DNA of 46,982 bases from an uncultured Collinsella sp. (GCA_958423535.1 CATZRJ010000009.1:1-46982); one strand, 5' to 3'; numbered from the stretch's first letter, positions 22,801 through 28,916 are shown. Notes: generated by a model not told the origin, from the letters alone. Program-made: numbers and translations.

Positions 22801-24764
22801 TCAAGGGCGGCGAGTTCACCTTCGATGTGTACGAGGGCAACCTTACGGCTGAGCAGCTGAAAGGCAAGCAACCCGTCCGGACCGCGACCAACGACGCGAA
22901 CGGAAGCGTCGGCTTCGACGCCTTCTCCTACGCGAAGCCGGGCACGCACGAGTACACCATCGTTGAGCGGAAGGGCGATCTGGCCTACGTGACCTACGAC
23001 GCCGCGGTGCACCATGCCGTGGTGACGGTTGCGGACAATGCCGGCACGCTGCAGGCGAGCGTCGCCTACGACGGTACGGACGCCACGAAGCCCACCTTCA
23101 CCAACACTTACGAGGCACGGGCGACGGACTCCGGTGCGATCGCCCTCACCAAGAGCGTTAACGTGCACGACGGCAGCTATCAGCTAAAGGCGGGAGACTT
23201 CGCCTTCGAGCTGATGGGGTCTGACGGCTCGGTGCTCCAGACCCAGAAGAACGACGCCAAGGGCAAGGTTTACTTTAACGAGCTGACCTTCGACCATGCG
23301 GGCACCTTTCCCTTCACGGTCCGTGAGGTGCAGCCGACGGACGGCGCGCCGGGCGTGCCGGGCGTGACCTACACCGGCAAGACGTACACCCTGACCTACG
23401 TGGTGAAGGACAACAACGACGGCAAGCTGGTGGTAGAGAGCTCTACGGTGAAACCGAGCGAGGGCACCGAGAACGGCGTCACCCCCAATACCATGACGTT
23501 TGCGAACAGCTACCAGCCGGGTCAGACCTCCTACCAGATCTCTGGCACCAAGGTGCTTGAGAATGCCGACCCGGCCACCACGCGGACGCCCGCCGATGGC
23601 GAGTTCACATTCGCGCTGATTGACGTGGCCACCGGGCAGGAGATCGACCGGACCACGAACGTGGGTAACGCGTTTACCTTCAAGGCCATCTCGTACACCG
23701 CAACTGGTTCGCATGCGTACCAGGTGAAGGAGGTTGCGGGCCAAGATGGCACCATCACTTACAGCGATGCGGTGCTGGACGTAACGGTGAACGTGACCGA
23801 TGACGGCAGCGGCCAGCTGACCGCGACGGCGAACAAGACGGCTGCGGATCTGACCTTCACCAACACCTACACGCCGACGGCAACGACGGCGACGATTACC
23901 GGAACGAAGGCTCTGACCGGCCGCGACCTGGCCGAGGGTGAGTTCTTCTTCGACCTGAAGGACGCCGACGGTAACGTGGTGCAGACGGTGCAGAACGGCG
24001 CCGACGGCACGTTCGGCTTCGCGCCGCTGCAGCTGGACAAGGTGGGGACGTACGTCTACACCGTGTCCGAGCGGGCAGGGGCGACGGCGAACGGCGTCAC
24101 CTACGACACGACGGTCTTTACCGCGACGGTGACGGTGACGGAGAATGCGGAGACGCACGCGCTGGAGGCGCAGGTTGCCTACAGCAAGGGCGGCAAGGCT
24201 GCGGATGCGGTGGCGTTCAGCAACAGTTACGCGCCGGCCGCGACTGAGGTGAAGCTGGGGGCCTCCAAGGTGCTGAGCGGCGAGGACCTGAAGGAAGGGC
24301 AGTTCTCCTTCCAGCTGAAGGATGCCGACGGCAAGGTGCTGCAGACCGCAAAGAACGCGGCGGACGGCACGGTGGGCTTCGAGGCGATCTCGTACGACAA
24401 GCCCGGAACGTACGCCTACAGCATCTCCGAGGTGGACGACGGTCAGAAGAACGTGACGTACGACGCGGCCGAGCACCGGGTAACGGTGACGGTGACGGAC
24501 GACGGCGCGGGCCATCTGGTGGCGACGGTAGCCTATGGCGGTGACGTGGCGCCAGTGTTCAAGAACACGTACACGCCGCCGACCACCCCGCCGGTCAACC
24601 CGCCGACGAATCCGCCGAGCAAGCCGCCGGTGCCGAAGAAGGAGAAGCCGGGTCTGCCGGAGATGGGCGATACCAGCTTGTCGCCGATGGCTCTGGGTGG
24701 AATCGCGGGCGGCGCGGTGGTGCTGATCGCCGCAGGCGTGATCCTGCGGCGTCGGAACCGGTAG
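13881..24764 (+). CDS. Giant LPxxG-anchored surface adhesin with about 19 FctA-like domains
   Basis: A protein of about 3,627 residues. Residues 1-50 form a long basic leader that contains Gly17-Gly19 encoded by the G9 tract; the signal hydrophobic core is about 52-69 with cleavage near RAEA (about 74). A fibro-slime domain follows (FAGDDDVWVFIDDVLVG then GGIHSR, about 285-327). Two SpaA-like domains carry DGGPVEGAQFALY and EGNPVDGAKFGLY. From about residue 940 some 19 FctA/Spy0128-like domains end in FTNTY or variants, each with the Lys and Asn that form isopeptide bonds in this fold. A Pro-rich stalk, LPEMG (3592-3596), a hydrophobic helix and RRRNR end the protein. No sortase or pilin partner is in the window. 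Surface adhesion is inferred. GC content and codon choice do not look foreign by eye. Confidence 0.9.
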   Translation: MQELRETTSRLVNIATGGGCLSRELPGEHRPRERWSVMSYGRRRGLRPASPYAIVLALAVALTASFFLPPRAEAAISDHTVPTTSPSGTTINLFDYWVNPDNHLSVSGNGGINASHRFQFNDGKGDAPLNHWTGNTNPQPGIVSNTLSDGYPQLSGTYGGDSLRYLFDSSAQTGKTSHFGVTGLLKVQDGYYVYDSSENYAAYSADKNAFDVYDTWGIDKVGDSSHRGQFFPFDAADKVFKEESDRLVQNGITADNAGNHVNHHFGLSMSTRFVQPNGGLTNDKKDMTFEFAGDDDVWVFIDDVLVGDIGGIHSRASLSINFHTGGIKVNDKSDGTLLSKYQAAKKGTSGFDGNTFKDGTNHTLKFFYLERGATDSNMELKFNLVTVPESDIIKFDQDGGPVEGAQFALYKTDENFTDTTANQNNLLGSGTTNANGQLTLTNDVDNGVINFDDLYKEYHYQHYLLKETKAPNGYRSSLTATDGNMQLEYVPASDKKDAGGVIINRGGMDADSVVWKTGAFAAAKETITAPSIVYKANDDLTKSNDAVRLDSGILFAVVLKRDKSANADIKDQNNWYAVSGDPSTGMGYTLAEKPSKAGAIEAAKKDLHAFTLNTSGQYQVEIQNLPGDIFKYYYLLSGDARKDAEYTVAIYHTTASSIGDATSWNTVHVYSDDIAGSTNFKRQFATRLLVTNIQNRLFVQKTDTEGNPVDGAKFGLYTADQVTTDANGKVVLKGEQTPYDTLTTGLVGNPVPLEGAGIFPNTSDGNRPLEKGTYFLKEVSAPKGFLLNDTLTKVIVDDYGVHADAGTDDDGVSTFVGPGALMKSLGQFGAEGDIDNTLTWIKGTRQTSDGTLDGNDNLSWNNDAKGGEDEVHLKYGANGRVYQYGPTKEGEPYRLKTETGWLRMGITQDVLGDTNAKGARADLDGKNLNALFTGATCVRVANKREASLEVTKKVVVPAGLTGKPDAGFTFKFTVPTTAGKTYKAAVFENAGTASEKQVGDMFDLENGRKQTITDGQTIRVYGLAEGDKYEVRELTGTEELTGADKMPAGFTLTGREKGGNALSGEDESISGTIAPQNSNGTLAEDNKLVFTNSYSVKSSVTLTGIRAQKVLQGRKWTKADSFDIYLRAAKGTPMPGGYKDVSGVPGYVQVVKTVNNGDVFGFGQITYEKPGTYTYTVAERTPDEHDSSWLPGFGYSSAGYTVTVQVDDTGRGTLSEPVVTMARNDDDDGAHHDPAVPVDNKVAVFTNKFSTDTKTISFNAQKSYTDESGDNPLAAGKFTFELKALGGLANSAVGAAPIKFNDLSYTVSANDAPMPADGVTTAKNDGGGIAAFPQITFTAADQNTTYVYQVTERANSDASTTGGMTYDTTVYYAMVQNTLDDKGQLSSTATYWKADGTQLTDTGGYIPFKNTYTVAQTMSAPVTVQKTLAGRAWEQDDKFDFTLTPADDATMKAVKNKVVTQKKAADSDETGDLTTKVEIAGPGDAMRTTPFGTGDLVFTRPGVYTFKVNETRPTDADKTGISYDDHTSTVTYTVTDIENGTHTGKLTASVAYDNKQATTDADRQVTGAAAFTNTYAASGTYAGIDVTKTLVGTPLENGRFPFTIEAMTYNGTKAPEPVDSDKSFTNTVGKDDGDDTQTATMSGKLKMNFTQLSYNKMYVYKVSEVHDANAAGYTYDTEYPGDAFVLIAVKPNPDNKGQLYTKTTIVKGPDVTALVGVGDNVDALTAEAIKGLNTTTNYVQTVSSRGAKPATPIVPFKNEYKVETIEYGAKAGLQIEKKFTGTGDASSTFSFTVTPEDYQAEGQDGTKFILTSADAAAKKLDITGGAETFKIPEMKLGDTKTVSLLPKGLQFTHDDVSNECRANVYQYRVEENVPKPVPAGYTYDKTVYTVEIAVSDNGDGTLKVETTVLNSDGKRVDYRKFAPGASLEDNTATIPFENSYKTVASDELTPQVTKKISGTESTDKKFSFTLTATSETKDKIAAGDLKADGLKGDTSSESKTTEGKITSKDGQPLSFSGMQFNKAGDYTFTLTEAHGEDDDPNTTGVQNAGWTMDDSTYTVTVKVEDKNAKLTVTGVAVEKDGDDKSETLEVKNGKVNLATFTNSYAAKGSVTLAAKKRFRGGALAGNDFSFALYQGDKAEGTPIETVTNDKDGNITFQAIGYDTPGDHDYTIKEVAGNDSTVVYDGKTVNVHVRVTDNKNGTLKAVATYDGEAGVPVFTNAKPTADATIEATKTLKGKDLTEGAFNFGLYQGDASTGNSVKTVQNDKDGKINLALTGLTIGEYDYILKEENVGADPTITYDNKEVKVHVSVKAEGGKAKATVTYDGKNDAPTFENTYQPAETSVALTAKKTYVKSDSTSAALKGGEFTFDLYKGDLTAEQLKGKQPIQTAENGEDGTVTFPAIGYTKAGEYKYTVAEQKGDLSHVTYDATVHHAVVTVVDNAGKLEASVTYDDGKTDAPTFKNTYTAKGSAELTATKVVAVAPGFTHDTKLKGGEYTFELKDADGKVLDTTTNKADGTVKFTRDFELSDLDGAANKDFAYTIAEKPGTEPGMVYDTHALIYKVTVADDGTGSLTATPQVASGDGSQTFTNAYRPKGTSVTLKAKKHFTGGELAGGDFTFQLLDKDRNVIQTVQNDKDGKVAFAAIDYATPGEHDYAIKEVAGNDSTIVYDTKDVMVHVKVTDEKGELKATVTYDDKKAVPTFTNSKPTADVTIETTKTLTGKVLTAGAFTFGLYDQAGNEVAKGNNDQDGKVKLTVKNLNLGEYDYTLKEEKAGQIVDGVVYDAKEVKVHVRVEQNQDDNNKTKVTVTYDGAATAPTFNNTYDAKGSVTLTATKTIKVADGFDHTTKPADGEFTFDLKDAAGNVIATANNDADGKINFTRGFKLADLGGAASKDFTYTIVEQPGAEAGMVYDNHPLTYKVTVTDGGNGALNAKAIVTSTSGSETFTNTYQPAATGLALGAQKSYAKKDDNTPIVLKGGEFTFDVYEGNLTAEQLKGKQPVRTATNDANGSVGFDAFSYAKPGTHEYTIVERKGDLAYVTYDAAVHHAVVTVADNAGTLQASVAYDGTDATKPTFTNTYEARATDSGAIALTKSVNVHDGSYQLKAGDFAFELMGSDGSVLQTQKNDAKGKVYFNELTFDHAGTFPFTVREVQPTDGAPGVPGVTYTGKTYTLTYVVKDNNDGKLVVESSTVKPSEGTENGVTPNTMTFANSYQPGQTSYQISGTKVLENADPATTRTPADGEFTFALIDVATGQEIDRTTNVGNAFTFKAISYTATGSHAYQVKEVAGQDGTITYSDAVLDVTVNVTDDGSGQLTATANKTAADLTFTNTYTPTATTATITGTKALTGRDLAEGEFFFDLKDADGNVVQTVQNGADGTFGFAPLQLDKVGTYVYTVSERAGATANGVTYDTTVFTATVTVTENAETHALEAQVAYSKGGKAADAVAFSNSYAPAATEVKLGASKVLSGEDLKEGQFSFQLKDADGKVLQTAKNAADGTVGFEAISYDKPGTYAYSISEVDDGQKNVTYDAAEHRVTVTVTDDGAGHLVATVAYGGDVAPVFKNTYTPPTTPPVNPPTNPPSKPPVPKKEKPGLPEMGDTSLSPMALGGIAGGAVVLIAAGVILRRRNR
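13929..13937 (+). repeat. G9 homopolymer at the 5' end of the adhesin gene
   Basis: Nine consecutive G residues form codons 17-19. With ten G the frame reads GTG TCT AAG ... TGG TGA and stops nine codons after the tract; with eight G it reads GGT GTC TAA and stops at once. Only tracts of 6, 9 or 12 keep the gene open, so the gene is in the ON state here. Confidence 0.85.
16710..24575 (+). repeat. Tandem array of about 19 FctA/Spy0128-like domain repeats
   Basis: I counted 19 units of about 110-180 residues by their closing motif: FTNSY 17150, FTNKF 17615, FKNTY 18105, FTNTY 18592, FKNEY 19145, FENSY 19685, FTNSY 20178, FTNAK 20529, FENTY 20873, FKNTY 21259, FTNAY 21639, FTNSK 21980, FNNTY 22328, FTNTY 22709, FTNTY 23096, FANSY 23497, FTNTY 23852, FSNSY 24212, FKNTY 24557 (approximate positions). 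A typical unit opens with T-A-K-K, has GEFTF, then DADGKV, then YTI.E and TYD. Units from about 20193 are more alike than the first seven, consistent with recent expansion. Confidence 0.8.
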
Positions 24765-24793
24765 CTGCGGCGGCCGAGAAGGGCTTTGATTGA

Positions 24794-24831
24794 GGGCGGG
24801 TGGTCGCAGGGCGCGGCTGCCCGCCCTTTTT
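24794..24831 (+). terminator. Terminator of the adhesin gene
   Basis: GGGCGGG (24794-24800) pairs with CCCGCCC (24820-24826) and is followed by five T residues. It lies 30 nt after the adhesin stop codon, so the gene is monocistronic. Confidence 0.85.
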
Positions 24832-24845
24832 GGTGGAAGGCTACG

Positions 24846-25174
24846 TTAACCCGCCGTTTGCACGTCCAGCTCCGGATGGAACTCGTACTCCGGCTCCATC
24901 ATCTTCTTCCGGATCTTTTCGTAGCGCCCGTCGTCGAGCTGCTCGCGCATGAGCGACGTCCTGTCCCCGACGCGTGCGGCCTCGCGCAGCCATCTGAACC
25001 ACATCAGGCAGCTGTGGAGCCTGCGGGTCGATACGCCCTTGAACCTCTCGAGGAAGTGGCCGAGCGAACCCTGCGCTTCAGCATCCTCTGGACCGTGTCC
25101 CGCTCGTACCCGGTGAGCCTGCCGTGGGTCCTCGGGACCGCCCTCGCGGCGCCCTTCCCGCCCTTTCCGGACAT
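24846..25174 (-). pseudogene. C-terminal remnant of a transposase, frameshifted
   Basis: On the minus strand one frame opens MSGKGGKG ... THGRLTGYERDTVQRMLK (from 25174), and another continues with GHFLERFKGVSTRRLHSCL, MWFRWLREAARVG and ends at 24846. Read together they resemble the C-terminus of a DDE transposase (linker, then 'ERFKGVSTRRL..YL.WF.W'), but the frames break around 25070-25100 and the catalytic domain is absent. I cannot name the IS family with confidence. No terminal inverted repeats were found. It lies just downstream of the adhesin terminator and marks an old insertion at this locus. Confidence 0.5.
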
Positions 25175-25291
25175 GGCGTCCTCCGATCTCCCGGGGCCGG
25201 CCGATCCGGCCCTCAGGGTATCGGATTCCCAAATTTATCCGTATATGTGCGGATGAATGCGGGAGGCGTTCGGATGAAGTTGTATTCAAGG

Positions 25292-25318
25292 AAAGAGACT
25301 GACCCTTTGTCGCATTCC
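25292..25318. repeat. Degenerate copy of the TGTGACAAAGGGAC palindrome
   Basis: On the minus strand GGAATGCGACAAAGGGTC is followed by AGTCTCTTT; one arm is complete and the other truncated. It lies in the leader region of prfA. Between it and prfA (25319-25512) I see only a weak -10-like TATCAT near 25353 and no gene. Confidence 0.45.
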
Positions 25319-25512
25319 GTGCGGGTTATATGCAGGTATGCCTGCGCACGCTATCATGTATGGGTTAGACCGCAACTATGTACCTCATACGCGAAGGGAT
25401 GCGCATGTATCTGAAGATCGACATGTTCTAGCTGGGCTTACCCCCGCAGTGGCGCCGCGCGCCCCATCAACTCTGCCGATTTTCGCCTTCACGCACATAA
25501 AGGAGTCCCGCC

Positions 25513-26580
25513 ATGCGCGACAAGCTCGAAAAGATCATTAAGGCCTACGAGGAGCTCGAGAAGAAGCTTTCCGACCCGGCCGTCGCCTCCGACATCAAGG
25601 AGTTCACGCGTCTCAACAAGGAGTACGCACACCAGTCCGACCTCATCGCTGCCTCGCGCGAGTACATCGGCGCGCTCGATGACATCGAGGCCGCCAAGGA
25701 GATGCTCCGCGACACCAGCGATGCGGACGAGAAGGAGATGCTCCAGATGGACATCTCCGAGAACGAGGAAAAGCTTCCCCAGCTCGAGGAAGACATCAAG
25801 TACATGCTCATCCCGAGTGACCCCAACGACGACAAGAACACCATCGTCGAGATCCGCTCCGCCGCCGGTGGCGACGAGGCGGCCATCTTCGCCGGCGACC
25901 TGTACAAGATGTATCAGCGCTTTTGCGAGTCGCGCGGCTGGAAGACTACCGTGCTCGATTCCAGCCCCAGCGAGGCCGGCGGCTTTAAGTCCATTGAGTT
26001 CAAGGTCGAGGGCGACCGCGTCTACTCCGTTATGAAGTACGAGTCCGGCGTGCACCGTGTCCAGCGCGTCCCTAAGACCGAGTCCCAGGGCCGCATCCAG
26101 ACTTCAACGGCTACCGTCGCCGTGCTTCCCGAGGCCGAGGAAATCGACGTCCAGATCAACCAGTCCGACCTGCGCATCGACACCTACTGCGCCTCCGGCC
26201 CTGGCGGTCAGTGCGTTAACACCACCTACTCCGCCGTGCGCATCACCCACCTGCCCACCAACACCGTGGTGCAGTCGCAGGAGCAACGTTCCCAGATCCA
26301 GAACCGCGAGGTCTGCATGCAGATGCTGCGTGCCCGTCTGTACGAGATGGAACTCGAGAAGCAGCAGGCCGAGCTCGGTGCCGAGCGCCAAAGCCAGATC
26401 GGCCACGGTAACCGTTCCGAGAAGATCCGTACTTACAACCAGCCCCAGGACCGCGTGACCGATCACCGTATCGGCTTCAACTCTACCTACAACGGCGTCC
26501 TTCTGGGCGATCAGCTCGGTACCGTCATCGAGGCGCTCGCCGCCGCCGAGCGAGCCGAGAAGCTGGCGCAGGCTGTTTAA
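25513..26580 (+). CDS. prfA: Peptide chain release factor 1
   Basis: A 355-residue release factor that reads UAA and UAG in the ribosomal A site and triggers peptide release. The GGQ motif is at 231-233 in CASGPGGQCVN, where Gln is the methylation target of PrmC encoded just downstream. The stop-codon recognition loop is RVPKTESQGRIQTS with P-K-T at 187-189, the RF1 signature rather than the SPF of RF2. The start at ATG 25513 has AAGGAG upstream. Full length, no anomalies. The TAA stop (26578-26580) is followed immediately by copy 3 of the structured element. Confidence 0.97.
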   Translation: MRDKLEKIIKAYEELEKKLSDPAVASDIKEFTRLNKEYAHQSDLIAASREYIGALDDIEAAKEMLRDTSDADEKEMLQMDISENEEKLPQLEEDIKYMLIPSDPNDDKNTIVEIRSAAGGDEAAIFAGDLYKMYQRFCESRGWKTTVLDSSPSEAGGFKSIEFKVEGDRVYSVMKYESGVHRVQRVPKTESQGRIQTSTATVAVLPEAEEIDVQINQSDLRIDTYCASGPGGQCVNTTYSAVRITHLPTNTVVQSQEQRSQIQNREVCMQMLRARLYEMELEKQQAELGAERQSQIGHGNRSEKIRTYNQPQDRVTDHRIGFNSTYNGVLLGDQLGTVIEALAAAERAEKLAQAV

Positions 26581-26752
26581 GTTACGGCGTTTTACCAAAC
26601 GCCGTAACTGCTCGACGCTGCGCGCCGCCCAGAGCGACAATTTGTCATTCAAAAGGCAAGGCATGACCAGAAGGTCTATGCCCTGCCTTTTTCATGCCAA
26701 CTTGTTCGCTCTGGACGTCGCTCGCTGACATTGCCAAAACATCGGCATTTCC
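26581..26752 (+). repeat. Structured dispersed element, copy 3 of 4
   Basis: The element starts at the base after the prfA stop codon. P1 is a perfect 12-bp hairpin (26581-26592/26597-26608, loop TACC); linker TCGACGCTG at 26612-26620; P2 CCAGAGCG/CGCTCTGG (26629-26636/26707-26714); ACAA/TTGT (26637-26640/26702-26705) with bulged T26706. P4 spans 26651-26691 with GACC-AGAA-GGTC at its tip, a bulged T and one A/C mismatch; a T-run follows. The 3' part ends in the conserved GCCAAAACATCGGC (26733-26746). P1 differs from copy 2 while the rest is nearly identical. Confidence 0.8.
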
Positions 26753-27095
26753 TTGGTTGTCAAATGATCCGTAGGGAGTCATTGGTGACATCGCCTTGAT
26801 ATTTTATTCAGTCGGCTGTGATGTCATTTGAGCTGCTTACCTGCTTAAGGCAATTGACGGCATAAGTCCGCTATCGAAAATATTGCTCAAAATATCGTTC
26901 AAGAAGTCGCGGAGCGATTTTTGATGGGTCGTGCGTCAAGCGATGTGGCAAGCGTTTGGTTAGATATTGGTCAGTTTTGGGTCAACCTTGCCAAAAGCTT
27001 GACGAATGCAAATTTAGACGTCAGCGAATGAACACTTTGAGCAAGCCCGGTACAAAAATCTGGGCTGATTCTCGATAATTGCCTTTAATCGTCCC
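26753..27095. other. AT-rich gap between prfA and prmC without a recognisable gene
   Basis: This stretch is clearly more AT-rich than its surroundings. I find no ORF with a ribosome binding site. TCAAATGA (26760-26767) and TCATTTGA (26824-26831) are an 8-bp inverted repeat, and ATCGAAAATATT/AAAATATCG forms near-repeats around 26875-26900. It could be a decayed mobile element or a long leader; neither is shown. Confidence 0.4.
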
Positions 27096-27122
27096 TTGCC
27101 AAGCGCTGGCCTCGCGTACAAT
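27096..27122 (+). promoter_or_regulatory. Possible sigma-70 promoter of prmC
   Basis: TTGCCA (27096-27101) and TACAAT (27117-27122) are good -35 and -10 matches, but the 15-bp spacer is short. The -10 lies 48 nt before the prmC start. Confidence 0.35.
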
Positions 27123-27170
27123 CTGCTCCGACATTCGCGCGCCGCCCGGCGCTTAAGAGGGGAGGGCCCC

Positions 27171-28445
27171 ATGGCAAACGAGATTTGGACCATCAAGCGT
27201 TGTCTCGAGTGGACCAAGGAGTACCTGGCCGAGCGCGGCGAGGAGCACCCCCGTCTTTCTGCCGAGTGGCTGCTCTGCGCTGCCACGGGTTTGACACGCA
27301 TCGACCTATATATGCGCATGGACGAGACGCTTAACGCGGCCCAGCTCGAGACCATGCACGCGGCCGTTGTTCGTCGCGCTAAAGGTGAACCGCTACAGTA
27401 CATCACCGGCAGCACGCAGTTTCGCATGATTGACGTCGCGTGCGCCCCCGGCGTGCTCATTCCGCGTCCCGAGACCGAGATGCTCGTCGAGGAAGTCCTC
27501 AATTATCTGGATGCCGAGGTGCTGAGCCCCGAGGCTGCCGCCCGTCAGCGTGTTGAGCTGCCTTGGAACGATGAGGTCGAGGAGGCACGCAAGGCCGAGG
27601 CCGCGCTGGCAGACGAACGGGCGACCGCCGAGCGCCGCGCCGCTAACCTGACGGCTGCCGATGAGGCGGCGCTAGGCGGCGACGTACTGGGTAGCCGCGC
27701 CTATGCCGAGGAATTGGCCGACCGCGAGGCCGAGGAAGCCGCCGCGCAGGCAGCAGAAGCCGAAGCGGCAGAAGCAGAGGCCATGGAAACCCCCGAGCCC
27801 GAGCTCGACGAATACGGCATCGCCATTGAGGACAACGACCAACAGGCGACTCCCGCGCAAGATGCCGCCGAGGCTAACGTATCTGCCCCAGCCGAGCCCC
27901 GCACTGCCCGCGTTCTCGAGGTCGGCTGCGGCACGGGCTGCATTTCGCTCTCCCTTGCCTGGGAGCGCCGCGGGCACGTTACCTGCACTGCTACCGATAT
28001 CGAGCCGCGCGCCATCGACCTTGCTACCAAAAACCGCGATGCGCTTGGCCTCACGTCCGACGAGGTCGCCTTCAGCCTCACCAACCTGGTGAGTTCCATT
28101 CCCCGCGAAGAGTGGGGCACCTTTGACGTACTCGTCTCCAACCCGCCCTACATCCCCACCGATGTCATGCGCTCGCTGCCGCATGAGGTCAAGGACTTTG
28201 AGCCCGATCTGGCGCTCGAGGGCGGTGCCGACGGTCTCGATATCTTCCGCCGCCTGCTCAACGCGGCGCCCTACATGCTGCGTGCCGGCGGCCTGTTTGC
28301 CTGCGAGCTCTACGAGGGCGCGCTCGACGCCGCGGCCGAGCTCTGTCGTCAAGCAGGCCTTTCGGACGTGCGTATCGTCCACGACCTCACCGATCGTCCC
28401 CGCATCGTTCGAGCCATCGTCACCGAGCCCAAACAGCGTATTTAA
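27171..28445 (+). CDS. prmC: Release factor glutamine methyltransferase with a large Ala/Glu-rich insertion
   Basis: A 424-residue class I SAM methyltransferase that methylates the Gln of the GGQ motif in release factors. The N-terminal substrate-binding region ends with GEPLQYITG and IPRPETEMLVEEVL (to about 110). SAM-binding motif I is VLEVGCGTGCIS (248-259) and the catalytic NPPY is at 324-327. Between the two domains lies an insertion of about 130 residues (115-244), highly charged and Ala/Glu-rich, including EAEEAAAQAAEAEAAEAEA; it should form helix or coiled coil and makes the protein far longer than the usual 280 residues. Start at ATG 27171 with GGGAGG upstream. Pairs functionally with prfA upstream. 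Confidence 0.9.
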   Translation: MANEIWTIKRCLEWTKEYLAERGEEHPRLSAEWLLCAATGLTRIDLYMRMDETLNAAQLETMHAAVVRRAKGEPLQYITGSTQFRMIDVACAPGVLIPRPETEMLVEEVLNYLDAEVLSPEAAARQRVELPWNDEVEEARKAEAALADERATAERRAANLTAADEAALGGDVLGSRAYAEELADREAEEAAAQAAEAEAAEAEAMETPEPELDEYGIAIEDNDQQATPAQDAAEANVSAPAEPRTARVLEVGCGTGCISLSLAWERRGHVTCTATDIEPRAIDLATKNRDALGLTSDEVAFSLTNLVSSIPREEWGTFDVLVSNPPYIPTDVMRSLPHEVKDFEPDLALEGGADGLDIFRRLLNAAPYMLRAGGLFACELYEGALDAAAELCRQAGLSDVRIVHDLTDRPRIVRAIVTEPKQRI

Positions 28446-28478
28446 GCTGAATAAATAGACATTTGCGCAAGTTTGTCC

Positions 28479-28506
28479 TTGCAATATACCGTAAAACTTC
28501 TACTAT
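28479..28506 (+). promoter_or_regulatory. Promoter of the toxin-antitoxin pair
   Basis: TTGCAA (28479-28484) and TACTAT (28501-28506) are separated by 16 bp. The -10 directly abuts AGAAGGAGAAAGG, so the transcript would begin within or just before the ribosome binding site, giving a very short leader. That is odd, and another start point is possible. Confidence 0.45.
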
Positions 28507-28520
28507 AGAAGGAGAAAGGT

Positions 28521-28916
28521 ATGTCAAATCAGCTGCATCGGTACCGTATCGTGCTTGATTACATTGAACCTTGGCTTGATGAGCAGGATGAAGCTACGCT
28601 GAAGCAGATTTATGCAGACCTTTTGGTGCTCGAGAAGGAAGGTCCCAGCCTTGGTCGTCCGCTGGTTGACCGCGTAAAGGGCTCGAAGCTTCATCATTTA
28701 AAGGAGCTGAGAGTGACGTCGTGTGGTGGGCAGGTGATTCGCATCCTCTTCGCCTTTGACCCCAAGCGCCAGGCGGTATTGCTATTGGCGGGTGATAAGT
28801 CGCGAGCGGGATCGTCAAGGGCAAAATGGAACGGTTGGTATGCGATCAACATTCCAAGGGCCGAGCAAATATACCGTCGCCACGTAAGGAGGCTCGATCG
28901 AGATGGAACTGCATGA
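28521..28916 (+). CDS. RelE/HigB-type toxin (Gp49-like family)
   Basis: A 131-residue basic protein resembling the phage Gp49/HigB branch of RelE toxins, which cut mRNA on the ribosome. The family core is visible as LGRPLVDRVKGSKLHHLKEL, then IRILFAFDPKRQAVLLLAGDK, then a basic C-terminal helix with AEQIYRRHVRR. The start at ATG 28521 has GGAGAAAGG upstream. The toxin comes first and overlaps the antitoxin gene by 14 nt, the gene order of higBA rather than relBE. A type II system is a confident inference from order and families; activity is not shown. It lies between prmC and the TsaC-like gene. Confidence 0.82.
   Translation: MSNQLHRYRIVLDYIEPWLDEQDEATLKQIYADLLVLEKEGPSLGRPLVDRVKGSKLHHLKELRVTSCGGQVIRILFAFDPKRQAVLLLAGDKSRAGSSRAKWNGWYAINIPRAEQIYRRHVRRLDRDGTA

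Noticed and set aside
19197..23168. 1,323-codon open frame on the minus strand inside the adhesin gene
   Set aside because: It is the mirror of a repetitive, GC-rich coding sequence; it has no ribosome binding site, no family resemblance, and its composition is explained by the sense-strand repeats.
16710..24575. Several separate pilin genes
   Set aside because: The frame is continuous with no internal stop, signal peptide or sorting motif until the end; it is one multidomain protein.
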